NCBI GenBank assembly: GCA_002303765.1
Contig: DBCB01000030.1
Coordinates: 1-9,003 of the forward strand
Origin: Planctomycetaceae bacterium UBA969
GTDB taxonomy: Bacteria; Planctomycetota; Planctomycetia; Gemmatales; Gemmataceae
Direction: 5' to 3'
DNA: 9,003 bases
Below are positions 1 through 7,223 of the stretch, one piece after another. Both the position numbers and the translations under genes were made by a program. Each line of letters opens with the position of its first letter. The first letter of the stretch is position 1. The notes under the pieces were generated by a model. The model was not told the origin of the DNA. It saw only the letters and a list, made by a program, of their open reading frames with translations, and did not search any database.

Positions 1-386
1 GTCACAACCAAGGTGGGGCGCTGCATACGAATGATAGCTAAAACTGCAAGGAATGTTTTACCTGTGCCAGTGGGCAAAACAACAACCCCTCGAGATTTTT
101 TACTCCACCAAGATTCAAGAGCTTCTAATTGATAAGGAAACGGCTGACGAACATCTTTGGTTACCCACTCCTGATTTTGGTAAAGCTTAGCTGAATCTTT
201 AAAACTAATTTTAAGTGAAACCAAGCCTTGAATGAGCGCCCTGTAGTAGATAGCCTCACACCGGAAATTTTTGGTTCTTGGATCAGCCAAAAGAAAAGGA
301 AGGCTTTGAGTTAAATCCTGAGATAAACCATTAACTACAAGAGTTCCTTCATGAAATGTAATCGTTACCAAATTTATTTCATCCAT
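1..386 (-). CDS. DEAD/DEAH-type SF2 helicase, XPB/RAD25-like, N-terminal part only
   Basis: The first 128 residues of an ATP-dependent superfamily 2 helicase; the rest lies beyond the left edge. A Q-motif-like stretch, PFPYQLEALESWW (residues 82-94), is followed by a clear Walker A, LPTGTGKT (104-111), in a hydrophobic strand context (VVVLPTGTGKTFLAVLAI) and then PTLVV leading to motif Ia. The roughly 80 residues before the helicase core match no domain I can name. In bacterial XPB/RAD25-like DNA repair helicases a short N-terminal region likewise precedes a PYQ..AL Q motif, so that subfamily is my best guess. A type I restriction or other SF2 enzyme cannot be excluded without the DEAH box and C-terminal lobe. 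The ATG at 386 is the only ATG/GTG/TTG start upstream in frame before a stop at 429-431; it has no good Shine-Dalgarno sequence. It starts 20 bases after the stop of the second RND gene, so it is probably on the efflux transcript. Confidence 0.8.
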   Translation of the reverse strand, partial: MDEINLVTITFHEGTLVVNGLSQDLTQSLPFLLADPRTKNFRCEAIYYRALIQGLVSLKISFKDSAKLYQNQEWVTKDVRQPFPYQLEALESWWSKKSRGVVVLPTGTGKTFLAVLAIIRMQRPTLVV

Positions 387-406
387 GAAAAGAATGCTCG
401 TAGGAA

Positions 407-3400
407 TTATTTTGGATTGGGGGCATCCTCAACCCTTGCAAGAAAGCTGGCGAAACTGCGCCAACGTTCAGCAAAAAGATAAAAAGCAGGAACAAGAAAC
501 AAAGTTACAACAGTCGAAAACAAAATACCACCAATAATAGCACGCGCCATGGGTGCCCTAGTTTCAGCTCCTGGCCCGACACCAAAAGCTGCAGGTATTG
601 CACCCGCAATTGTTGCGATCGATGTCATAAGAATAGGCCTCAATCGGACAGGGCAGGCTTTAACCAAGGCTTCCTCCACGCACATCCCCTGCTCTCTTAA
701 TTGATTGGTGTAATCAACAAGAATAATTGAGTTCTTTTTTACCAAACCCATGAGAAGAATAAACCCAATCATGCTCATCATGTTTAATGTATCACCTGTC
801 AGCCAAAGTGTGATCAATGCGCCTGTGACCGCAAATGGCATTGCAAGAATAACGGTAAACGGATGGATAAATGAATTAAATTGAATTCCTAAAATCATGT
901 AAGCAATAACAATGCCCAACATCAATGCAAACATAAGGCTTGTCATTGTTTCTTTAAGGGCACTCGCATTACCTAATTCTACTAGAGTCACATTTTCAGG
1001 AAGCAGACCTGCAGCAAGTTCTTTACATTTTGCAATTGCTTCGCCTTGAGAAACACCTTCAGAAGTGTTGGCAGTAATCTCGATTTTGCGTTGATGATTA
1101 TAACGATTGATGACTGGCAGAGTTGAAACAGTTTTAAGTTCCTGCACGACATCTTCAACAGTAACAAGTTTGTTATCGCCTGCTCTGAGAGTCATAAGTA
1201 GAAGATTTTCAGGTGAGGTTCGTTCTTGTTCTTGGAAACGAACACGGACATCGTAACGCCTGCCCTTATCGGTAAATCTTCCAACGCGTTCGCCCCCAAC
1301 AAGAAGGCTGATACTTTCAGCAAGGCGGGAAACAGGCATACCTAATAATGCAAGTTTTTCGCGATCTGGAGTAACCTGAACTTCAGGCATACCGGGCCTA
1401 TAATCCATATCTATATCGGTAAGCAAAGGAAGATTGTTTTTGGTCAAAGAGTAATTCATCGAATCAACAATTTGGCGGCCGACATCGGGTAGAATTTTCC
1501 AGTCTCCTTGAATGGAAAAGTCTATAGGATCACCACGCTGAGGCGTAAAACCTTCGGTCGATTGATCTCGAACCACAACTCGTACATCTTCAACTTGCAT
1601 GAGTTCTTTTCGGATTAAAGGACCAAGCTGCTGCTGAGTCAGCGATCGGGCAGATCGTGGAACAAGCTGAACAAAAATATCAGCTTCATTCATCAATAAG
1701 CCTGATTCGGTTGCAACCGCAGTCATAATACCCGCCACTTCATCCCGGTCTGAAAGTATAGTTTCGCAGCGACCAAGCAAATTTCCGATTTCGTCAATGC
1801 TTGCACCAACCGGGCAAACCACATGAACTAATAACCTGCTCTGGTCTTCGCTAGGAACAAGTTCCTGACCTAAAATTCCAATTCCTAGAAAAAGGCCCGT
1901 TGCCAAGGCTATGAAAACCCCCATCACAAGAACAAGATTGGTATGTTTAAGTGAGTACTCCAACAACTTGGAATAAGCAGATGTTGTAAGATTCAAAGCC
2001 CAGTCGGTGGGCGTCAAAAACAATGGTTTTAAAATATAAAATTGAACTGCCCATAGCCCCAATTTAAAATAGCGTACAAACAAAACAATAACCAAAATCT
2101 CGATTACAACTTCTAAGGAAAAAGCCATCCATACCTGTTTTCCAGAAAGATACTGAAAAGGGTCAAGAAACATCGGCAAGGAATCGCCAAGGTATTTAAA
2201 GAAGAACTTGATGGGCCAGCAATAAGGTTCGAGCATAGAACCAGTCGCTACAAAAAGCTTTAAAATCATCAAAGGAATTTGAATCATCAAACTAATCAAC
2301 AAAACAAGGATGATATGAATTGCGCGCGGGGCCTTTTCTTCCTCATGAGCAAGCTTGAGAAAAAAAGCACTAAGCATGGGGGTGAGTGTTAAAGCACACA
2401 CAAGCGAAAGAATAACAGCCACACTAACTGTGACGCCAAACTGAAAGAAAAATCTACCAATGGTGCCCGACATGAATGCAACGGGAAGAAAAATCGCAGC
2501 AATAGAAAAGGTAGAAGCCATGGCTGCAAAGCTAATTTCAGTTGCTCCCTGTAAGGCAGCATCCATCATTGACAAGCCTTTTTCCCTAAGCCTGTAAATA
2601 TTTTCAAGCACCAAGATAGCATCATCAACTACAACACCAACAGAGAGAGATAGGCCAAGAAGGGTCATCAAATTAATGGTAAAAGGAGGCCAACCAAAAA
2701 ACTTAACCCCGTAATTGATGAAGAAGAAGGTTCCGATCAGGGACGTTGGAATGGAAAGGCAAATATTCACCGTTGTGCCAATCGAGCCAAGAAACAAATA
2801 ACAAACAACCCCTGTGAATAACACACCAAGCATTAAGGTTAATTTTAATTCATCTATATTTTCCCTTACAAAAACCGAGGAATCGACAGGCAAATTAAGC
2901 TCTACACCTGGAGGCAACATTTTTCGCAACCGAGGCAATTCCTTCTTTACATTCTCACATAAACCCACCAAATTTCCGCCAATTGCTTTTCGAATTCCAA
3001 CAGCAATTGCAGGCATGCGATTAAATCTAGCCAAGCTTCTTCGGTCTTCCATTCCATCTTCGACCACTGCAAGATCTTCAAGAAGAATGTGCTGCCCATC
3101 TCTTTGCGTAACCAAAAGCTTTCGGAATTCATTTACGGAATAAGCTTCGCCCATGGTTCGAAGATTAAACTCAACCATTTTACTTTGAATATACCCTGCA
3201 GGCATTTCTGCATGTTGTTTCAGAATTGCCTGCCTAACATCATCTGCAGCAAGATTGAAACTTGTAAGCTTATCTCGATCAACCCAGATTCGAATGGATC
3301 GAGCCTGCAAACCCGCAAATTGAACACCACCAACTTCCGCAATTGCAGCAATTTCTTGCTTAAGCTCTTTCTCTGCAAAATCACTTATTCGGTGCAACGG

Positions 3401-3841
3401 GGCGCTGCCCGATAATGTCAGCCACATCACAGGAAGATTATTAGGATTAACTTTGGTAATCACTGGGGGATCTATATCGACAGGCAGCCTTCGCCTAGCA
3501 GCACTCACCGCATTCTGAACATCTTGCATTGCAACATCAATGTTTCTTTCAAGCCTAAAATAAACGGTGATAAGGCTTATGCCCTCCATGCTGCGGGACA
3601 TGATATAGTCAACACCCTCAACACTAGCCACTGCATCTTCAACGACATCAGTAATGTCCCCATCCATAATATCGGGCGAAGCTGCTTCTCTAGTAACCGC
3701 AATGCTAACAACGGGAAAATCAATTTCAGGAAACTGACTAACCCCCAAACCTTGGTAGCCTAGCCATCCGAAAATTATCATCGCAGCAGAAACCATCACA
3801 GCAAATACAGGGTTTCGAATACTTAAAGCAGGCAAACTCAT
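407..3841 (-). CDS. RND (HAE1/AcrB-family) efflux pump subunit, second copy, with extra membrane segments
   Basis: Inner-membrane proton-driven exporter subunit of 1144 residues; AcrB-type pumps are usually about 1030-1050. TM1 is at residues 11-30, then a porter domain with VAMQDVQNAVSAARRRLP (103-120). TM2-TM6 (about 335-495) include the TM4 motif VGVVVDDAILVLENIYR with D406 and D407. TM7 is about 636-657, followed by LVPSEDQ (661-667) and the second porter domain, with TM8-TM12 at about 968-1125. TM10 has LVKKNSIILVD (K1036) and TM11 RLRPILMTS (R1066, R1068, T1073), matching the AcrB relay D407/D408/K940/R971/T978. Residues about 500-600 form a long insertion between TM6 and TM7 with two extra hydrophobic segments. 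The ATG at 3841 is chosen because it matches the N-terminus of the neighbouring RND (M-S-L-P versus M-T-L-S) and has GAGG 12 bases upstream. The GTG at 3931 would add 30 residues overlapping the upstream gene. The drug or lipid substrate cannot be told from sequence. Confidence 0.96.
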   Translation of the reverse strand: MSLPALSIRNPVFAVMVSAAMIIFGWLGYQGLGVSQFPEIDFPVVSIAVTREAASPDIMDGDITDVVEDAVASVEGVDYIMSRSMEGISLITVYFRLERNIDVAMQDVQNAVSAARRRLPVDIDPPVITKVNPNNLPVMWLTLSGSAPLHRISDFAEKELKQEIAAIAEVGGVQFAGLQARSIRIWVDRDKLTSFNLAADDVRQAILKQHAEMPAGYIQSKMVEFNLRTMGEAYSVNEFRKLLVTQRDGQHILLEDLAVVEDGMEDRRSLARFNRMPAIAVGIRKAIGGNLVGLCENVKKELPRLRKMLPPGVELNLPVDSSVFVRENIDELKLTLMLGVLFTGVVCYLFLGSIGTTVNICLSIPTSLIGTFFFINYGVKFFGWPPFTINLMTLLGLSLSVGVVVDDAILVLENIYRLREKGLSMMDAALQGATEISFAAMASTFSIAAIFLPVAFMSGTIGRFFFQFGVTVSVAVILSLVCALTLTPMLSAFFLKLAHEEEKAPRAIHIILVLLISLMIQIPLMILKLFVATGSMLEPYCWPIKFFFKYLGDSLPMFLDPFQYLSGKQVWMAFSLEVVIEILVIVLFVRYFKLGLWAVQFYILKPLFLTPTDWALNLTTSAYSKLLEYSLKHTNLVLVMGVFIALATGLFLGIGILGQELVPSEDQSRLLVHVVCPVGASIDEIGNLLGRCETILSDRDEVAGIMTAVATESGLLMNEADIFVQLVPRSARSLTQQQLGPLIRKELMQVEDVRVVVRDQSTEGFTPQRGDPIDFSIQGDWKILPDVGRQIVDSMNYSLTKNNLPLLTDIDMDYRPGMPEVQVTPDREKLALLGMPVSRLAESISLLVGGERVGRFTDKGRRYDVRVRFQEQERTSPENLLLMTLRAGDNKLVTVEDVVQELKTVSTLPVINRYNHQRKIEITANTSEGVSQGEAIAKCKELAAGLLPENVTLVELGNASALKETMTSLMFALMLGIVIAYMILGIQFNSFIHPFTVILAMPFAVTGALITLWLTGDTLNMMSMIGFILLMGLVKKNSIILVDYTNQLREQGMCVEEALVKACPVRLRPILMTSIATIAGAIPAAFGVGPGAETRAPMARAIIGGILFSTVVTLFLVPAFYLFAERWRSFASFLARVEDAPNPK

Positions 3842-3848
3842 GGTGTTT

Positions 3849-6800
3849 TCAAACCTCGATGGGCTGCAAAGCAGCTTGATTAGATTGTTTGATATTAGAA
3901 GCAGGCGGAAGAACTGGTGAAGCCTTAACACCCTTGGACAATGAGTTAAGCCAATGGTTTATTTTTTCAAGAAGAACATAAAACGAAGGAACAACGATGA
4001 GCGTAATCAAGGTAGAAAGAAAAATCCCACCAATAACACTTCTAGCAAGTGGGCCTCTGTTTTCAGCACCAGCACCAAAGCCAAATGCAAGCGGTACAAC
4101 CCCAGCAATGGTAGCAAGAGAAGTCATCATAATAGGCCTTAAGCGAACAAAGCCAGCTTCCAACATTGATTCTCTGGCATTTTTTCCAGCTTCACGAAAA
4201 TGGTTCGCACAATCCACCAGAATGATCGAATTCTTTTTAACCAAACCAGCAAGAAGAACTAAACCAATCATACTCATAAGATTAAGCGTATCTCCACAAA
4301 GCCAAAGCACAAGAAGTCCGCCAGTAACACCAAAAGGCACTGCCCACAAAACAGTTAATGGATGAACAAAAGAATTAAACTGGATTCCAAGAATCATATA
4401 CGCAACCAAAAAACCAAACACAAGTGAACGCCACATGCTATCAATTGTTTGCGCCATCGCCTTCGCATTCCCTAATTGAACAGAACGATAACTTGTTGGG
4501 AGTCCCATTTCTTCGCGAACATCTTCAGCGATCTGTTTGCATCGAGCGATGGACTCGCCCTGCGAAACGCCCGGACTCATGTTGGCAGTAATTTCTATCT
4601 TACGCAAATGATTATAACGGTTAATCAACGGCAGGGTCGAAACAGTTCTATGCTGACTAAGATCATTGATGGGAATGGTTGGCGGATTAACTCCTGCGGA
4701 TAAAGGAATTTCTTGCCTGATGTTCAAATGGCTCAAAAGATCAGGCGTATCACGCTGATTCTCCAAAAGCCTCATCCGGACATCATATCGTTTATCTTCA
4801 TCAGTAAATCGACCATTGCGCACACCGCCAAAAGCTACATTCAAAAGAAATGCAAGTTTCTTAATCGGTACGTTCATCTCTGATGCTTTATCACGATCGG
4901 GAAAAAGCTGTTCCTCAGGCATACCAGGCCGGTAGTCTGAATTAACATCAGCAACCATGCCGCTTTCGATCATGCGAAGACGAACTTTTTCGGCATAATC
5001 AACAACCGTTTTCCACTCGGGTCCCTGAATTGCAAAATCGATAGGAAAACCCCTAGTGGGAGTAAAACCCTGAGTAGAAAGATCTAAAACAATTGGCCTA
5101 ACTCCCGCAAGAGCCGAGAGCTTTTTCCTAACATCTTGAATGATTTGAGTTTGAGTTAAAGTTCGATCTGTAGAGGAAACTAATCTGATAAAAACCACCC
5201 CTTCAGAAATAAGCATCCCTGGTCGAATAGAAATCGAAGAAAACATCGCAGCAATAATTTCAGCGCCCGTTACCGGATCTTTCAAATTGACGAGAACATT
5301 TTCACACTTACCAATCATTTCCTCAACATAATCAATGCTAACCCCAACCGGACAAATCAAACTAATGACAAAACGATTTTGATCCTCGCTAGGAACCAGT
5401 TCTGTTCCAATGGGCTTGATCACAATAGCTGGGGTGCCAATTTTAGCACTAACCCAAGAAGGAAGAGGAATTTTCAAGCCTGTAACTAAAAAACCAAGTG
5501 AACAGGCAAAGCTAAAAGCTATGGGAAGAATGACGACCGGATAATCTACAGCGAATCGAAGAACCCTCTTGTAAACGAACTCCATAAAACTCATCACCAC
5601 ATGAGTAGGAAAAACCAAAAGGGGGTAAACAACATATTTGTCCGCCCCCCACCATGTGTATCTGAAAAGATTAATCGGCAAAGATATCGCCCCCTGCATA
5701 GTGGGCGGTTTGATTAAAACCTCTTTATGAAGCTTTAAAAACAATGAGGAAAGCATAGGTGTAATTGTCAACGAAACAACTAGAGAAATTAAAACTGCAA
5801 CCGTAACAGTAATACCAAACTGAAAGAAAAACATTCCGACTACGCCCTGCATAAATGCAACAGGAATAAAAATTGCAACGATTGAAAGTGTAGAAGCCAA
5901 TGCAGCAAACGAAATTTCATTAGATCCATTAAAAGCTGCTTGAAACCGGGTCTCCCCACTCTCCATGCGCCTGTAAATGTTTTCGAGCACCAAAATAGCA
6001 TCATCCACCACCACCCCTACAGAAAGCGAAAGTCCAAGAAGTGTCATAAAATTCAAAGTAAAACCAAGATACTTCATTACAACAAAAGTCCCCATGATGG
6101 AAACCGGGATCGATACACAAACATTCAAGGTGGAACTCATAGACCCTAAAAACATCAACGCAACTAAAGCGGTAAGCACAACCCCCATGACAAGTGAATG
6201 TTTAACTTCCTCGATATCATCTTTGATAAACAAGGAGAAATCGGTTGATATGCCAATCTCAACACCCTCGGGTGCTAGGGCCCGTAAAATTGGCAGCCTT
6301 CGTTTAACTTCATCGCAAACTTGAACAACATTGGCCCCTGTTGCTCGCATTACGCCAACGCCAACGGTTGTTTCCTTATTAAATCTTGCAAAAGACCTTC
6401 GGTCGGTCATGCCATCTTCAATAATTGCAACATCGCCCAAAGTAACAATCGAGCCATCTGGTTTTGAAATAACTGGCAAACTAGAAAATTCTTTAGGGGT
6501 CTTTGCTTCGCCCATTAGCCTTACATTTATTTCTCGTTTATCCGATTTTAGATAACCAGCGGGTTTCTCGACATGCTCTGCCTCCAGCGCACGAAAAACA
6601 TCCAAAGCATCAATATGAAAAGCCTCTAGTTTTTCCTGATCGATCCAAATGCGCATATTCCTAGGGCGTAAGCCACCGTACATCACTCCGCCACAGCCCG
6701 GAATTGTTTGAATCTGCTGTTTAAGAATATCATTTACAAAGCGATTGATTTCAGGAAGAGGCTTCTGCCCATGAATACCGAGCCAAATAATAGGAAACTT

Positions 6801-7202
6801 ATTGAAATTAACTTTCGAAATAACAGGTGGGTCTATATCTGTGGGCAATCTGTTCATAGCAGAAGAAACAGCATTTTGCACATCCTGCATCGCTGCATCA
6901 ATATTTCTTTCAAGCCGAAAAAACACCGTGGTTACGGCAGATCCCTGCAAACTTTGAGACTGGATGTAATCTATACCTTCAACGCTTGAAACAGCATCCT
7001 CAATAATATCGGTAACATCATAATCCATTGTCTCTGGTGAAGCAGATTCTCTCGTGGTGTTAATACTAACAACCGGAAAATCAAGCTCAGGAAATTGACT
7101 AATCCCCAAACCACGATAGGCAATAGCACCAAATACCACGAGTGCGGCACTGATCATAACTGCAAACACAGGATTTTTAATACTTAAATCAGAAAGGGTC
7201 AT
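3849..7202 (-). CDS. RND (HAE1/AcrB-family) efflux pump subunit, first copy
   Basis: Inner-membrane RND exporter subunit of 1117 residues, paralogous to the next gene (about 90 of the first 130 residues identical without gaps, hand count). TM1 is at 11-30, followed by the porter segment AAMQDVQNAVSSAMNRLP (103-120). TM2-TM6 span about 335-488, with the TM4 motif VGVVVDDAILVLENIYR carrying D400 and D401. TM7 is about 555-575, LVPSEDQ is at 602-608, and TM8-TM12 lie at about 922-1078. TM10 has LVKKNSIILVD (K990) and TM11 VRLRPIMMTS (R1020, R1022, T1027), so the proton relay is intact. Two regions are longer than in AcrB: the TM6-TM7 loop and a proline-rich linker at about 576-598 between TM7 and LVPSEDQ. 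A polar tail of about 27 residues (1091-1117) is probably disordered. The ATG at 7202 lies 21 bases after the MFP stop; GGTGG ends only 3 bases before it, a poor ribosome site, so translational coupling is likely. The next RND gene starts 7 bases after its TGA. Confidence 0.96.
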   Translation of the reverse strand: MTLSDLSIKNPVFAVMISAALVVFGAIAYRGLGISQFPELDFPVVSINTTRESASPETMDYDVTDIIEDAVSSVEGIDYIQSQSLQGSAVTTVFFRLERNIDAAMQDVQNAVSSAMNRLPTDIDPPVISKVNFNKFPIIWLGIHGQKPLPEINRFVNDILKQQIQTIPGCGGVMYGGLRPRNMRIWIDQEKLEAFHIDALDVFRALEAEHVEKPAGYLKSDKREINVRLMGEAKTPKEFSSLPVISKPDGSIVTLGDVAIIEDGMTDRRSFARFNKETTVGVGVMRATGANVVQVCDEVKRRLPILRALAPEGVEIGISTDFSLFIKDDIEEVKHSLVMGVVLTALVALMFLGSMSSTLNVCVSIPVSIMGTFVVMKYLGFTLNFMTLLGLSLSVGVVVDDAILVLENIYRRMESGETRFQAAFNGSNEISFAALASTLSIVAIFIPVAFMQGVVGMFFFQFGITVTVAVLISLVVSLTITPMLSSLFLKLHKEVLIKPPTMQGAISLPINLFRYTWWGADKYVVYPLLVFPTHVVMSFMEFVYKRVLRFAVDYPVVILPIAFSFACSLGFLVTGLKIPLPSWVSAKIGTPAIVIKPIGTELVPSEDQNRFVISLICPVGVSIDYVEEMIGKCENVLVNLKDPVTGAEIIAAMFSSISIRPGMLISEGVVFIRLVSSTDRTLTQTQIIQDVRKKLSALAGVRPIVLDLSTQGFTPTRGFPIDFAIQGPEWKTVVDYAEKVRLRMIESGMVADVNSDYRPGMPEEQLFPDRDKASEMNVPIKKLAFLLNVAFGGVRNGRFTDEDKRYDVRMRLLENQRDTPDLLSHLNIRQEIPLSAGVNPPTIPINDLSQHRTVSTLPLINRYNHLRKIEITANMSPGVSQGESIARCKQIAEDVREEMGLPTSYRSVQLGNAKAMAQTIDSMWRSLVFGFLVAYMILGIQFNSFVHPLTVLWAVPFGVTGGLLVLWLCGDTLNLMSMIGLVLLAGLVKKNSIILVDCANHFREAGKNARESMLEAGFVRLRPIMMTSLATIAGVVPLAFGFGAGAENRGPLARSVIGGIFLSTLITLIVVPSFYVLLEKINHWLNSLSKGVKASPVLPPASNIKQSNQAALQPIEV
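3854..3857 (-). promoter_or_regulatory. Ribosome binding site for the second RND gene, inside the end of the first
   Basis: On the - strand GAGG lies 12 bases before the ATG at 3841. It falls within the last two sense codons of the upstream RND gene (ATC GAG GTT TGA). Ribosomes finishing the first subunit would be placed at the start of the second, which suits coupled production of the two subunits. The spacing is longer than ideal, so this site is moderately supported. Confidence 0.5.
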
Positions 7203-7223
7203 TATCCACCAAACAGGTAATGG

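Noticed and set aside
387..406. A possible transcription terminator between the second RND gene and the helicase.
   Set aside because: The 20-base gap contains no stem-loop followed by a T-run on the - strand.
2814..3763. Several + strand open frames of about 60-110 codons opposite the second RND gene.
   Set aside because: They lie fully inside a well-conserved - strand coding region, have no recognisable domain and no operon logic; they are shadow frames.
3842..3931. A 30-residue N-terminal extension of the second RND subunit starting from a GTG at 3931.
   Set aside because: It overlaps the end of the first RND gene, has no counterpart in the paralog, and the ATG at 3841 aligns exactly with the paralog's start and has a ribosome site upstream.
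3954..6989. Further + strand open frames opposite the first RND gene and the end of the second, up to about 120 codons.
   Set aside because: Their compositions are those of antisense translations (runs of Asn, Thr, Lys, Arg) and the opposite strand encodes conserved RND motifs throughout.
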